Source of the DNA: Dysosmobacter acutus
GTDB taxonomy: Bacteria > Bacillota > Clostridia > Oscillospirales > Oscillospiraceae
Direction of reading: 5' to 3'
Length of the DNA stretch: 64,000 bases
NCBI RefSeq assembly: GCF_018919205.1
Contig: NZ_JAHLQN010000001.1
Location: 310,001 to 374,000 of the forward strand
A program made the position numbers and the translations under genes. The first letter of the stretch is position 1. Each line of letters opens with the position of its first letter. Shown here piece after piece: positions 25,504 through 36,433 of the stretch. Under the pieces are notes generated by a model. That model was given only the letters and a program-made list of their open reading frames with translations, ran no database searches and was not told where the DNA came from.

Positions 25504-27939
25504 ATGGACCGGATCAGCTTTCTTGTGAACTCCCTTCGGCGGGAGAGCAGCCCCCACTGGACGCCCATCCGCCGCGCGGTGGGCGCATTCTGCCGCCATC
25601 TGGACGAGCCCGGACCGGAGCGGCCCCTGACCGCGCTGTGGGAACGGGAGCTTTCCGCTCTCTACGGTGATCCTGGGCCGGTGCTGTGCCGGAACAACCG
25701 GGTGGATCCGGCTGCCCTGGGCCGTCTCTACGGTGTCTCCTGCGGCGGCGGCCTGACCCACCTGCTCCAGGGCATTCTGACCTCTTACGGTGTGATCATA
25801 CGGCTGCTGGCCTTGGACTTCCTTGCCCCGGGCGCCCGGTATTCCTGGGGGGAGCTGTTGGACGGCTCCTGCTTCCGGCGGCTGGGCCGGGGCTGCTGCG
25901 GGGAGGAGGACTGGTGCTGCTGGCTCCTTGCCCGCTGGGACGCGGAACTGTCCGACGCCTGCATCGGTCTGAGGGACCTTTTGGAGGGACTGCCCGGCTC
26001 CAAAGTCCCGGAGCGGCCGGAAGCCATTCAGGCGCTCTACCAGCAGCTGCTGCCTCAGCCCATCCGCCACTGCCTGGGAGAATTCTACACACCGCCCTGG
26101 ATGGCGGAGGGGATGGTAAAAGAAGCCCTCCGCCGCTGGCCCGGCCCCCGCCGCGTCCTGGACCCAACCTGCGGAGGCGGCGTCTTTCTCCTTGCCGCCC
26201 TCCGGGCCGCGCCGGGCTGCTGCTTAGCAGGCCTTGACATCAACGCCTTCGCGGTGTTGGGCGCCAGAACCGCCCTGCTCTTTGCCGGCGCCGACCCCCG
26301 TTCCGTGCTCCACTGCGATCTGCTGGCGCTGCCCCGATGGGAAGATGATGTCCTGGTGGTGGAGGACGGCTGCGGCGGACAGCTCCGGCTGCGCCGCGAG
26401 GCCTTTGACAAGATTGCACATCAGGGCCTGGACGCCCCGATGAAGGAGGTCTGCCGCCTGTGCGGCCTTCCACCGCCCAAGGGCGCGGCGGACCGGGTGC
26501 GGGTGCGGATGCTCCTGAACCGGGCACTCTCCGCCGCCCTGCCCCCCGCGGACCTGCTGGTCGGGAACTTCCCCTGGGTCAGCTGGGAGTACCTCTCTCC
26601 GGCGGAGCGGCAGCGGGCGCTGCCCCTTTGGCAGCGCTACGGTCTCTTCCCCCACCGGAAGATCGAGAAGAGCTTTGCCAACGAGGATGTCTCCGCGCTG
26701 ATGCTCTGCCTCTGCCTGGACCGCCTGGTGGTCCCCGGAGGCGCGGCGGCGGTGGTGCTGCGCCAGGCCCTGTTCAAGTCCCGGCGAAACGGCGCCTCCT
26801 TCCGCCGCTTTCAGGCGGGCTCTACGCCTTTTTGCGTGGTGCGCCTGGACGACTTTTCCGCCCTTCAGCCCTTTGCGGACGTGTCGGTGGCCGCGGCTGC
26901 CGCCTATCTTGAGACCGGGCGGCCTCAGCGCTACGACGTACCCTGCTTCCTCTGGGGCGGGCGGGTGAACCGGCTGATGCACCGCCCCGGCTCCACCGCG
27001 GCGGAGGTATTCGCCGCCGCTGAGATCACACAGGCTCTGGCCCGGCCCAGCGTGGCCGGCGATCCCTGCTCCGGCTGGATCACCGTCCGGGCGGAGGAGG
27101 CGGATTCGCTCAGGGGCCTTTTGGGCTCCAACCCCTACCGCGCCCGCTCCGGCGTATTCACTGGCGGGGCCAACGGCGTCTACTGCCTGCGCGTCCTGGG
27201 CCGCTCCCCGGGCGGTCTGCTGATCCGGAACCTGAGCGATCAGGGCAAGCGGCAGGCGGAGGAGGTTATCGCGGAGATAGAGCCGGACTATCTCTACCCC
27301 ATGGCGCGGGGCAGCGACCTCCAGCAGTGGAGCGTCCGCCCCTCGGCCTATCTCCTGTGCCCCCACACGGTCCGGACCCGCCAGATGCCGGTGGATGGAG
27401 AGGTCCTCCGTGCCCAGGCCCCGCTGACCTGGGCGTACCTGTGCCGCTTTCGGGAGGTGCTGGACCAGCGCAGAGGCTTTGCCGGGTGGGAAAAATTCAT
27501 CCAGCAGAGCCAGTTTCACGCCATTTTACGGGTGGGCGCCTACACATTTTCCCCCTACAAGGTGGCTTGGCGATACATCTCGAAGCGCTTTTTCTGCGCG
27601 GTGCTCCCCCCCATGGACGACCCCTATCTGGGACGCACCATTCCCCTCCCCAATGAAAAGCTGATGTATCTTCCGGTGGAGCGGGAGGAGGAGGCCTATT
27701 ACCTCTGCGGCGTGCTCAGCTTTACATCGGTGCGCCGGTGCGTGGAGGGCTACATGAACCCCACCAGCATCTCCGCCTATGTGGTGGAAAAGTTGGCCAT
27801 ACCGCCCTTCGCCCCCGACTCGCCCCTCCATCTGGAGATCGCTCACTGGTGCCGCCTGGGCCACCTGTCCTCCACGGAGGACGGGCGCCTTCAGGTCCAG
27901 CAGCGTCTGGACCAGCTGGCCAGGGCCCTCTACCCCTGA
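25504..27939 (+). CDS. N6-adenine DNA methyltransferase, Eco57I/TaqI-like
   Basis: 811 aa. The methyltransferase core shows GEFYTPPWMA (192-201), the AdoMet-binding motif DPTCGGGVFL (220-229), GLDINAFAV (243-251) and the catalytic position as GNFPWVSWEYL (354-364). This NFPW replaces the usual NPPW/NPPY. The C-terminal part (about 490-811) resembles the TaqI-type specificity domain (for example SGVFTGGANGVYCL and MARGSDLQQWS). No nuclease domain or neighbouring endonuclease gene is visible, so it looks like a solitary methylase or a restriction-linked relic. The next gene is a NUDIX hydrolase 25 nt away. Confidence 0.82.
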   Translation: MDRISFLVNSLRRESSPHWTPIRRAVGAFCRHLDEPGPERPLTALWERELSALYGDPGPVLCRNNRVDPAALGRLYGVSCGGGLTHLLQGILTSYGVIIRLLALDFLAPGARYSWGELLDGSCFRRLGRGCCGEEDWCCWLLARWDAELSDACIGLRDLLEGLPGSKVPERPEAIQALYQQLLPQPIRHCLGEFYTPPWMAEGMVKEALRRWPGPRRVLDPTCGGGVFLLAALRAAPGCCLAGLDINAFAVLGARTALLFAGADPRSVLHCDLLALPRWEDDVLVVEDGCGGQLRLRREAFDKIAHQGLDAPMKEVCRLCGLPPPKGAADRVRVRMLLNRALSAALPPADLLVGNFPWVSWEYLSPAERQRALPLWQRYGLFPHRKIEKSFANEDVSALMLCLCLDRLVVPGGAAAVVLRQALFKSRRNGASFRRFQAGSTPFCVVRLDDFSALQPFADVSVAAAAAYLETGRPQRYDVPCFLWGGRVNRLMHRPGSTAAEVFAAAEITQALARPSVAGDPCSGWITVRAEEADSLRGLLGSNPYRARSGVFTGGANGVYCLRVLGRSPGGLLIRNLSDQGKRQAEEVIAEIEPDYLYPMARGSDLQQWSVRPSAYLLCPHTVRTRQMPVDGEVLRAQAPLTWAYLCRFREVLDQRRGFAGWEKFIQQSQFHAILRVGAYTFSPYKVAWRYISKRFFCAVLPPMDDPYLGRTIPLPNEKLMYLPVEREEEAYYLCGVLSFTSVRRCVEGYMNPTSISAYVVEKLAIPPFAPDSPLHLEIAHWCRLGHLSSTEDGRLQVQQRLDQLARALYP

Positions 27940-27964
27940 ATATGAAAGAGAAAGGAAGGATTTT

Positions 27965-28528
27965 ATGAATGACCTGATTGCCCAGATAGAGCGCTACCAA
28001 CCCTGGAACGAGCAGGAGGAGCGGGACCGCCTGCTGCTGCTGCGTCTGCTGCGAACGGACGGGACCATCTTTTCCCGGGAAAACGACGCCTACCACATGA
28101 CGGCCTCCGCCTGGGTGGTCAGTCCCGACCGGACCCAGGTGCTGATGGCCTACCACAACATCTACCGTTCCTGGTCCTGGCTGGGCGGCCACGCCGACGG
28201 CGAGCAGGACCTGCTGGCGGTGGCGGCGCGGGAGGTCCGGGAGGAGAGCGGCATACGCTCGGTGCTGGCGGTCTCCAGGGAGCCCTTTTCCCTGGAATCC
28301 CTCACCGTGGACGGCCACGAGAAGCGGGGCAGGTACGTATCCTCCCACCTGCACCTCAACGTCACCTACCTGCTGGAGGCTGACCCGGAGGAGCAGGTGG
28401 CCTCCAAACCCGACGAAAACAGCGCCGTGGGCTGGTTTCCCCTGCAAAAGGCCGTGGAGATGTCCACAGAGCCCTGGTTCCGGGAGCGGATTTATCAAAA
28501 ATTAAATGCGAAGCTTTTGGCCCGTTAA
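27965..28528 (+). CDS. NUDIX hydrolase
   Basis: 187 aa from the ATG at 27965, with AAAGGAAGG upstream; longer frames are not supported. The NUDIX box GHADGEQDLLAVAAREVREE is present with the final SGI (about residues 77-99). Members cleave nucleoside diphosphate-linked compounds. The substrate is not clear. Short spacing after the methyltransferase suggests joint transcription, but a functional link is not shown. Confidence 0.88.
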   Translation: MNDLIAQIERYQPWNEQEERDRLLLLRLLRTDGTIFSRENDAYHMTASAWVVSPDRTQVLMAYHNIYRSWSWLGGHADGEQDLLAVAAREVREESGIRSVLAVSREPFSLESLTVDGHEKRGRYVSSHLHLNVTYLLEADPEEQVASKPDENSAVGWFPLQKAVEMSTEPWFRERIYQKLNAKLLAR

Positions 28529-28534
28529 CCTCCC

Positions 28535-28570
28535 GTGCACCGGCGGAACCTCTCCGCCGGCGCACTTTTT
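28535..28570 (+). terminator. intrinsic terminator after the NUDIX gene
   Basis: GTGCACCGGCGGA and TCCGCCGGCGCAC form a stem followed by TTTTT. Confidence 0.85.
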
Positions 28571-28626
28571 CACTCCCTTTGGCGGCAGCGGACAACAATC
28601 TTGCGGAGCCCTGTTGCAATTGGCAC

Positions 28627-28655
28627 TTGCCATACTGCATCTTGCGGTATATACT
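28627..28655 (+). promoter_or_regulatory. promoter of nrdD
   Basis: TTGCCA (28627-28632), 17-nt spacer, TATACT (28650-28655). The segment TTGCGGTATA just before and over the -10 matches one in the ZIP promoter. No clear NrdR box was found. Confidence 0.6.
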
Positions 28656-28724
28656 GGGAAAGCACCGTAAGATTATACTACATGTTGTGACAGTGAGAAC
28701 CGGAATCAGGGGGAGAATTTGCTT

Positions 28725-30884
28725 ATGAAAGTACTGAAGAGAAATGGCGCGGAGGTCGCCTTTGACATTGACAAAATCATCGCCGCCATCACCAAGGCCA
28801 ACGCCGTGGTGGAGGAAGAGGCCCGGATGACGCCGGTGCAGATCCGGCGCATCGCCGAGTCCGTGGAGCTCAACTGCCAGAAGATGAACCGCTCGCCGTC
28901 GGTGGAGGAGATTCAGGATCTGGTGGAGCATCAGATTATGGCCCACGGCGCCTTTGAGGTGGCCAAGCGCTACATCACCTACCGGTACACCCGCTCCCTG
29001 GTCCGCCGCAGCAACACCACCGACGACAAGATCCTCAGCCTCATCGAATGCTGCAATGAGGAGGCCAAGCAGGAGAATTCCAACAAGAACCCGGTGGTCA
29101 ACTCCACCCAGCGGGACTATATGGCTGGCGAGGTCTCCCGGGACATCTCTGAGCGCATCCTGCTGCCCGGCGACATCGTGGAGGCTCACCGGGAGGGCGT
29201 CATCCACTTTCACGACACGGACTACTATGCCCAGCACATGCACAACTGCGACCTGGTGAACCTGGAGGACATGCTGCAAAACGGCACCGTCATCACCGGA
29301 ACCATGATCGAGCGGCCCCACAGCTTCTCCACCGCCTGCAACATCGCCACCCAGATCATCGCCCAGGTGGCCTCCAACCAGTACGGCGGACAGTCCATCT
29401 CCCTGGCCCATCTGGCGCCCTTTGTCCAGGTCAGCCGGGAAAAAATCCGCAAAATTGTGGAGCAGGAGATGGAGGTCATCGGCGCGGCTCCTTCGGAGGA
29501 GACCCTTTCCAAGCTGGTGGAGGTCCGGCTGCGGGACGAGGTGCGCCGGGGCGTGCAGACCATCCAGTACCAGGTGCTGACGCTGCTCACCACCAACGGC
29601 CAGGCGCCTTTTGTCACCGTGTTCATGTATCTGGGCGAGGCCAAAAGCGACCAGGAGAAAAAAGACCTGGCCATGATCATTGAGGAGACTCTGGAGCAGC
29701 GCTATCAGGGCGTGAAAAATGAAGACGGCGTCTGGGTCACGCCGGCCTTCCCCAAGCTGATCTATGTTCTGGAGGAGGACAATGTCCACGACGACTCCCC
29801 CTATTACTATCTGACCCGCTTGGCGGCCAAGTGCACCGCCAAGCGCATGGTGCCCGACTACATCTCCGAGAAGAAGATGAAAGAGTTCAAGGAGGGCAAC
29901 TGCTTCCCGGTCATGGGCTGCCGGTCCAACCTGTCCCCCTGGAAAAACGACAAGGGCGAGTACCAGTTCTACGGGCGGTTCAACCAGGGCGTGGTGACGC
30001 TGAACCTGGTGGATGTGGCCCTCTCCTCCGGCGGGAACCAGGAGAAGTTCTGGCAGATCTTTGACGAGCGGCTGGAGCTCTGCTACCGGGCGCTGATGTG
30101 CCGCCACAACCGGCTCAAGGGCACCCTCTCCGACGTGGCGCCCATCCTGTGGCAGTACGGCGCCTGCGCCCGGCTGAAAAAGGGCGAGACCATCGACAAG
30201 CTCCTGGTGGGCGGCTACTCCACCATCTCCCTTGGATATGCCGGGCTCTATGAGTGCGTGAAGTACATGACCGGCAAAAGCCCCACCGACCCCACCGCCA
30301 CGCCCTTTGCCCTGCGGGTGATGGAGCACATGAACGAAGCCTGCGCCAGGTGGAAGGAGGAGACCACCATCGGCTTCGGCATCTACGGAACGCCTCTGGA
30401 ATCCACCACCTACAAGTTTGCCAAGTGCCTCCAGCGCCGCTTCGGCGTCATTCCCGGCATCACCGACAAGGGCTATATCACCAACAGCTATCACGTCCAC
30501 GTTTCCGAGGAGATCAACGCCTTTGATAAGCTCTCCTTTGAGGCCCAGTTCCAGCACCTGTCCACCGGCGGCGCCATCAGCTATGTGGAGGTGCCGGACA
30601 TGCAGCAGAACCTGGAGGCGGTTCTCCAGGTGATGAAGTTCATCTACGAGCACATCATGTACGCCGAACTGAACACCAAAAGCGACTACTGCCAGGTCTG
30701 CGGCTGGGACGGGGAAATCCGGATCGTGGAGGAGGACGGGAAGCTGCTGTGGAAGTGCCCCAAGTGCGGCAACACGGACCAGGCCAAGATGAATGTGGCC
30801 CGGCGCACCTGCGGCTATATCGGCACCCAGTTCTGGAACCAGGGCCGCACCCAGGAAATCCGCGACCGGGTGCTCCACCTGTAA
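28725..30884 (+). CDS. nrdD: anaerobic (class III) ribonucleoside-triphosphate reductase
   Basis: 719 aa from the ATG at 28725, with GGGGGAGA upstream. It has an N-terminal ATP-cone (MKVLKRNGAEVAFDIDKIIAAI), the catalytic body with the HDTDYYAQHMHNCDLVNLE region, and a C-terminal zinc site of four Cys (CQVCG and CPKCG near 655-683). The glycyl-radical motif RRTCGYIG lies near 697, with the radical Gly expected to be formed by NrdG. It makes deoxynucleotides under anaerobic conditions. The activase gene lies far away at 42762. Confidence 0.95.
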   Translation: MKVLKRNGAEVAFDIDKIIAAITKANAVVEEEARMTPVQIRRIAESVELNCQKMNRSPSVEEIQDLVEHQIMAHGAFEVAKRYITYRYTRSLVRRSNTTDDKILSLIECCNEEAKQENSNKNPVVNSTQRDYMAGEVSRDISERILLPGDIVEAHREGVIHFHDTDYYAQHMHNCDLVNLEDMLQNGTVITGTMIERPHSFSTACNIATQIIAQVASNQYGGQSISLAHLAPFVQVSREKIRKIVEQEMEVIGAAPSEETLSKLVEVRLRDEVRRGVQTIQYQVLTLLTTNGQAPFVTVFMYLGEAKSDQEKKDLAMIIEETLEQRYQGVKNEDGVWVTPAFPKLIYVLEEDNVHDDSPYYYLTRLAAKCTAKRMVPDYISEKKMKEFKEGNCFPVMGCRSNLSPWKNDKGEYQFYGRFNQGVVTLNLVDVALSSGGNQEKFWQIFDERLELCYRALMCRHNRLKGTLSDVAPILWQYGACARLKKGETIDKLLVGGYSTISLGYAGLYECVKYMTGKSPTDPTATPFALRVMEHMNEACARWKEETTIGFGIYGTPLESTTYKFAKCLQRRFGVIPGITDKGYITNSYHVHVSEEINAFDKLSFEAQFQHLSTGGAISYVEVPDMQQNLEAVLQVMKFIYEHIMYAELNTKSDYCQVCGWDGEIRIVEEDGKLLWKCPKCGNTDQAKMNVARRTCGYIGTQFWNQGRTQEIRDRVLHL

Positions 30885-30895
30885 GCGAATATTTG

Positions 30896-30933
30896 AAAAA
30901 ACGCGCCGCACAATCTTGTGCGGCGCGTTTTTT
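30896..30933 (+). terminator. intrinsic terminator after nrdD
   Basis: A perfect inverted repeat AACGCGCCGCAC / GTGCGGCGCGTT with a 6-nt loop, flanked by A6 and T6. It could stop transcription in both directions. Confidence 0.9.
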
Positions 30934-31094
30934 GCTGTCCATATATGGGCGGGAGCCGGAAACACAAAGCGCCTCCGGCTCCCAAATGAGGAGAAGAATG
31001 GTACCAAATTGATATCCTTGTGCCGGGGCCGCCCCGCAGCGTCTGCCAATCCGGCGGCAGCGGGCCGCCCCGGAGCGCACGGCGGGGAGCAGAC

Positions 31095-32756
31095 TTATTC
31101 CAGCACCGCGCCCCGGGCCGCCGAGGTCACAAGTTTGGCATAACGGGCAAGATACCCGGTCTTGATCTTGGGCTCCGGACAGACCCAGTCGGCCCTGCGG
31201 CGGGCCAGGGTCTCCTCATCCACCATCAGCTCGATCTTGCAGTTGGGAATGTCGATGCGGATCAGGTCTCCCTCTTCCACAAGAGCGATGGGGCCGCCCT
31301 GGGCCGCCTCGGGGCACACGTGGCCGATGGAGGCGCCGCGGGTGGCGCCGGAGAACCGGCCGTCGGTGATGAGAGCCACTTCCTTGTCAAGGCCCATGCC
31401 CGCGATGGCGGAGGTGGGGTTGAGCATCTCCCGCATGCCGGGGCCGCCCTTGGGGCCCTCGTAGCGGATGACCACCACGTCGCCGGAGACGATTCTGCCC
31501 TGGTAGATGGCCTCAATGGCCTCTTCCTCCGAGTCGAATACCCGGGCGGGCCCCTGGTGGGTCATCATCTCCTCCGCCACGGCGGACTGCTTGACCACGC
31601 AGCCCTCCGGGGCCAGGGAGCCCTTGAGCACGGCGATGCCGCCATAGGAGGAGTAGGGGTTGTCGATGGGCCGGATCAGTTCCGGGTCTAAGTTTTCCAC
31701 GCCCCTCAGATTCTCCGCCAGGGTCTTTCCGGTGACGGTCATCACGGAGGTGTCCAGAAGGCCTTTTTTGTCAAGCTCCGCCATAACGGCCCACACGCCG
31801 CCGGCCCGGTCCAGATCCTCCATAAAGGTATCGCCGGCAGGAGCCAGGTGGCAGAGGTTGGGAGTGCGGCGGGAGATTTCGTTGGCGTACTCCAGGTCCA
31901 GCTCAATGCCGCACTCGTGGGCAATGGCCGGCAGGTGCAGCATGGAGTTGGTGGAGCAGCCCAGGGCCATATCCAGCGTCTCCGCGTTGTGGAAGGCCGC
32001 CTCGGTCATGATGTCCCGGGGGCGGAGATTTTGGCGCAGCAGCTCCATCACCTGCATGCCCGCGTGCTTTGCCAGCCGCAGCCGGGCGGAGTACGTGGCC
32101 GGAATGGTGCCGTTGCCCCGCAGGGCAAGGCCCAGGCCCTCCGTCAGGCAGTTCATGGAGTTGGCGGTGTACATGCCGGAGCAGGAACCGCAGGAGGGGC
32201 AGGCGTTGAGCTCATAGTCCTCCACGCCGGACTCGTCGATCTTTCCGGCCTTGTAGGCGCCCACCGCCTCGAACATATGGCTCAGGCAGGTGCGCCGCCC
32301 ATCCCGCAGCCGGCCGGCAAGCATGGGCCCGCCGGAGCAGAAGATGGTGGGCACGTTCAGCCGGGCCGCGGCCATAAGGAGGCCGGGCACGTTCTTATCG
32401 CAGTTGGGCACCATCACCAGTGCGTCGAACTGATGGGCCAGGGCCATGGCCTCAGTGGAGTCGGCGATCAGGTCCCGGGTCACCAGGGAGTACTTCATGC
32501 CCACATGGCCCATGGCGATGCCGTCGCACACGGCGATGGCGGGGAACACCACCGGAGTTCCTCCGGCCATGCGCACGCCGGCCTTCACCGCCTCGGTGAT
32601 CTTATCAAGGTGCATGTGGCCGGGGACGATCTCATTGTAGGAACTGACCACGCCCACCAGGGGGCGCTCCAGCTCCTCCTTCGTATAGCCCAGGGCGTAA
32701 AAGAGGGACCGGTTGGGGGACCTCTCCACGCCCCTTGTCACATTATCGCTTCTCAT
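31095..32756 (-). CDS. ilvD: dihydroxy-acid dehydratase
   Basis: 553 aa, the standard length. Fe-S ligand cysteines appear in [13 protein letters not shown] (near residue 120) and in [17 protein letters not shown] (near 190). The C-terminal [15 protein letters not shown] is the conserved family signature. It dehydrates dihydroxy acids to the keto acids of valine and isoleucine. It starts 3 nt after ilvC and is the last gene of the ilvBNCD operon. Confidence 0.96.
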   Translation of the reverse strand: MRSDNVTRGVERSPNRSLFYALGYTKEELERPLVGVVSSYNEIVPGHMHLDKITEAVKAGVRMAGGTPVVFPAIAVCDGIAMGHVGMKYSLVTRDLIADSTEAMALAHQFDALVMVPNCDKNVPGLLMAAARLNVPTIFCSGGPMLAGRLRDGRRTCLSHMFEAVGAYKAGKIDESGVEDYELNACPSCGSCSGMYTANSMNCLTEGLGLALRGNGTIPATYSARLRLAKHAGMQVMELLRQNLRPRDIMTEAAFHNAETLDMALGCSTNSMLHLPAIAHECGIELDLEYANEISRRTPNLCHLAPAGDTFMEDLDRAGGVWAVMAELDKKGLLDTSVMTVTGKTLAENLRGVENLDPELIRPIDNPYSSYGGIAVLKGSLAPEGCVVKQSAVAEEMMTHQGPARVFDSEEEAIEAIYQGRIVSGDVVVIRYEGPKGGPGMREMLNPTSAIAGMGLDKEVALITDGRFSGATRGASIGHVCPEAAQGGPIALVEEGDLIRIDIPNCKIELMVDEETLARRRADWVCPEPKIKTGYLARYAKLVTSAARGAVLE

Positions 32757-32759
32757 AGA

Positions 32760-33788
<1,029 letters not shown>

Positions 33789-33840
33789 TTACAATTTCCC
33801 CTCTTCAGGAAAGAGGGATGGATTTTTGACAGTACGAGGC

Positions 33841-34365
33841 TTATGCCCGGTGGTTTTCCGTATGGTCGTAGGGCATCACGGCGGAGCCGCGGCCAATGGT
33901 GGTCATGCCGGTACGGCACTGCTCGATGATGTCGTAGGGCGAGAGCACATCCAAAAACGCGTCGATCTTGCCCGGCTTGCCCGTCAGCTCCACAATCAGG
34001 CTGTCCCGGGTCAAATCCACAATTTTCGCCTCGTAGATTTCGCAGATCTCCTTGATGTGGCTGCGCTGGTTCTCCGTGGTGCGCAGCTTTGCCAGCAGCA
34101 GCTCCCGCTGAATGGCGGCGGAGGTATCCTCCACCCGGATGGAGCGGACCTCAATGAGCTTTTTGGTCTGAAGGACGATCTGGTCGATGATTTTCTCCTC
34201 GCCATGGGTGGCGATGGTGATGCGGGAGATGCCCGGGTCATTGGTCTCCGAAACGGTCAGAGAGTCAATGTTGTAGCCGCGGCGGCCGAACATCATGGCC
34301 ACCCGGGCCAGCACGCCGGTGTTGTTCTCCACCAACAGCGCCAGGGCCACTTTTTCCTGTGTCAT
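33841..34365 (-). CDS. ilvN: acetolactate synthase, small regulatory subunit
   Basis: 174 aa. The N-terminal ACT domain (residues about 5-80, ALLVENNTGVLARVAMMFGRRGYNIDSL) binds valine for feedback inhibition. The C-terminal half matches the ALS small-subunit domain. It is encoded 12 nt after ilvB and stimulates and regulates the large subunit. Confidence 0.95.
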   Translation of the reverse strand: MTQEKVALALLVENNTGVLARVAMMFGRRGYNIDSLTVSETNDPGISRITIATHGEEKIIDQIVLQTKKLIEVRSIRVEDTSAAIQRELLLAKLRTTENQRSHIKEICEIYEAKIVDLTRDSLIVELTGKPGKIDAFLDVLSPYDIIEQCRTGMTTIGRGSAVMPYDHTENHRA

Positions 34366-34377
34366 CTTCTCTCCTCC

Positions 34378-36042
34378 TTACTCCAAGATGATGTCCTGAA
34401 CCGTCATGCCGGAGGGAATCATGGGCAGCACCCGCTCCTCCCGGTCGATTGGACAGACGATCCAGCTGGGGCCATCCAAGCGCAGCGCCTCATCCAAAAC
34501 CGCACGGAACTGCTCCGGCGTCTCGGCCCGGAAGCCCCGGGCGCCAAAGCCCTCCGCTATCTTCACATAGTCGGACTTACGCTCCGGCTCCGTGCACATG
34601 TAATGGCCGTCGTAAAAGGAGGTCTGCCACTGGCGGACCATGCCCAAGACCTTGTTGTCCATCAGAACGGTGATGACCTGGAGGTTGTTGGACACGGCGG
34701 TACAGGCCTCGTTCATGTTCATGTGGAAGGACCCGTCGCCGGTGACGTGGATCACCTTTGCACTCCCGCCCAGCGCCACCTTCGCGCCGATGGCCGCGCC
34801 GTAGCCAAAGCCCATGGTGCCAAGACCCCCGCTGGTGATGAAGCCCCGGGGCTTGGTCTTCTTGCAGTACTGGGCCGCCCAGATTTGATGCTGTCCCACA
34901 TCGGTGACCACCACCGCGTCCTCGCCGGCCTCCTGGCCGATGATCTCCATGATGGTGTGGGGGTGCAGGACGCCGGGCTCGGAGGCGGGATAGTAGTCCT
35001 TCTGGCGCCAAAATTCGATCTTCTCCTGCCAGCCGGAGCGGTCCCGGGGCTCCACCAGGGGCAAAAGAGCGGTCAGGGCCGCCTTCAGGTCCCCGGCCAC
35101 CGCCAGGGAGGAGGGAACGTTTTTATCAAACTCGCTTGGGTCGATGTCAAAGTGGACCACCTGCGCCTTGGGCGCAAAGGCGTCGGTCTTCAGCGCCACC
35201 CGGTCGCTGAAGCGGGTGCCCACGGCCAGCAGCAAATCCGCCTGGTCGATGGCCGTGTTGGCCACCATGCTGCCGTGCATGCCGATCATTCCCAAATCAA
35301 GCTCATCGCCAAAGCCGATGACGCCGGTGCCCATGATGGTGTGGCAGGCGGGAATATGGGCCTTGCGGACAAACTCCACCAGCTCGCGGGAGGCGTTGGC
35401 GCTGATGACGCCGCCGCCAAAGCACAGCACTGGGCGGTGGCTTCTGGCCAGCAGGGCCGCGGCCTGGCGCAGCTGCTGCATATCGGGCTGCATGGGGGCC
35501 TCCGGCGCTGCCGGCGGCTCCGGGGTATACTCGCACGTTGCGGCGGTGATGTCCTTGGGGATATCCACCAGCACGGGCCCCTTGCGGCCGCTGGAGGCGA
35601 TGCGGAAGGCGGTGCGCAGGGTGTGGGCCAGGCGGGTGATGTCCCGCACGGCGTAGTTGTGCTTGGTGATGGGCGTGGTGATGCCGGTGATGAATACCTC
35701 CTGGAAGCTGTCCTTGCCGATGAGCTCCGTGCCCACGTTGGCGGTGATGGCCACCATGGGGATGCTGTCCAGATAGGCGGTGGCGATGCCGGTGACCAGG
35801 TTGGTGGCGCCGGGGCCGCTGGTGGCCAGGCACACGCCGGTCTTCCCGGTGGCGCGGGCGTAGCCGTCCGCGGCGTGGGACGCGCCCTGCTCGTGGGCGG
35901 TGAGATAGTGGGTGATCCGGTCCCGGCGCTGGTACAGCGCGTCGTAGATGTTCAGCGCCGCGCCGCCGGGATATCCGAAGAGATTTGTGACACCCTGCTC
36001 AATGAGCACTTCCACAATGATCTCTGCCCCTGTCAATACCAT
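34378..36042 (-). CDS. ilvB: acetolactate synthase, large catalytic subunit
   Basis: 554 aa from the ATG at 36042 (MVLTGAEIIVEVL), supported by GGGGGAGA upstream; an in-frame ATG 33 nt earlier is less likely. The activating Glu lies in the TAHEQGASHAADGYA region, and the thiamine diphosphate motif is GDGSFHMNMNEACTAVSNN (near 435-453). It condenses two pyruvates, or pyruvate and 2-ketobutyrate. It heads the operon behind a T-box leader. Confidence 0.96.
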   Translation of the reverse strand: MVLTGAEIIVEVLIEQGVTNLFGYPGGAALNIYDALYQRRDRITHYLTAHEQGASHAADGYARATGKTGVCLATSGPGATNLVTGIATAYLDSIPMVAITANVGTELIGKDSFQEVFITGITTPITKHNYAVRDITRLAHTLRTAFRIASSGRKGPVLVDIPKDITAATCEYTPEPPAAPEAPMQPDMQQLRQAAALLARSHRPVLCFGGGVISANASRELVEFVRKAHIPACHTIMGTGVIGFGDELDLGMIGMHGSMVANTAIDQADLLLAVGTRFSDRVALKTDAFAPKAQVVHFDIDPSEFDKNVPSSLAVAGDLKAALTALLPLVEPRDRSGWQEKIEFWRQKDYYPASEPGVLHPHTIMEIIGQEAGEDAVVVTDVGQHQIWAAQYCKKTKPRGFITSGGLGTMGFGYGAAIGAKVALGGSAKVIHVTGDGSFHMNMNEACTAVSNNLQVITVLMDNKVLGMVRQWQTSFYDGHYMCTEPERKSDYVKIAEGFGARGFRAETPEQFRAVLDEALRLDGPSWIVCPIDREERVLPMIPSGMTVQDIILE

Positions 36043-36083
36043 GTAATCTCCCCCTATGTTGTAATTCTCTGTCAATAAAAAGC

Positions 36084-36400
36084 AAAAGACGCCTTTGTCT
36101 CTTTTACATAGAAAAGAGACAAAGGCGTCATAAACGTCTCTGCGGTACCACTCTTATTGCCCGCCTTCCGCGCTGCACTGCGAAAGGACGAACCCCTCAT
36201 GGACATCCATCAATGTCCGGCGCTCTAACGGGCGCTCCCGGTTCCACTTACGCAGGCAGAGTGCTCTGTCCTTCGGCGAACTGCTCAGGGATGATCTTCC
36301 CGCTCCAAACCTCCACTGCCTCGCACCATCCGGCAACTCTCTGATGTGGTCTGGAGGGTACTTGTTCCCCTCAACGCATTTTACATTTGAAATTACTTGC
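36084..36400 (-). ncRNA. T-box leader of ilvBNCD (isoleucine type)
   Basis: Read leftwards, the leader has an AGTA bulge near the base of stem I, the GGTGCGAG apical motif and the T-box core TGGTACCGCA (36141-36150). A strong terminator, GACGCCTTTGTCTC... and complement (36088-36129), ends with T residues. The specifier loop reads AAG-ATC-A between two paired helices, so ATC (Ile) is the likely codon. Uncharged tRNA-Ile would stabilise the antiterminator and switch on ilvBNCD. Confidence 0.88.
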
Positions 36401-36430
36401 ATTGTACGCTAAAACCCTTTTGTTCGTCAA
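36401..36430 (-). promoter_or_regulatory. promoter of the ilv T-box operon
   Basis: Leftward TTGACG (36425-36430), 18-nt spacer, TACAAT (36401-36406). It starts 4 nt after the stop codon of the DUF815 gene, which reads in the same direction. Confidence 0.65.
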
Positions 36431-36433
36431 TCG

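Noticed and set aside
25504-28528. Complete restriction-modification or BREX-type defence island
   Set aside because: Only the methyltransferase-like gene and a NUDIX hydrolase are present. The flanking genes are housekeeping, and there is no nuclease, helicase or other BREX gene.
28362-31049. 895-codon leftward open frame opposite nrdD
   Set aside because: nrdD has full motif support on the other strand. The antisense frame crosses the nrdD promoter and terminator and has no domain.
36154-36402. 82-codon leftward frame upstream of ilvB
   Set aside because: It lies within the T-box leader, covering stem I to near the T-box core. Its text is explained by RNA structure and not by coding.
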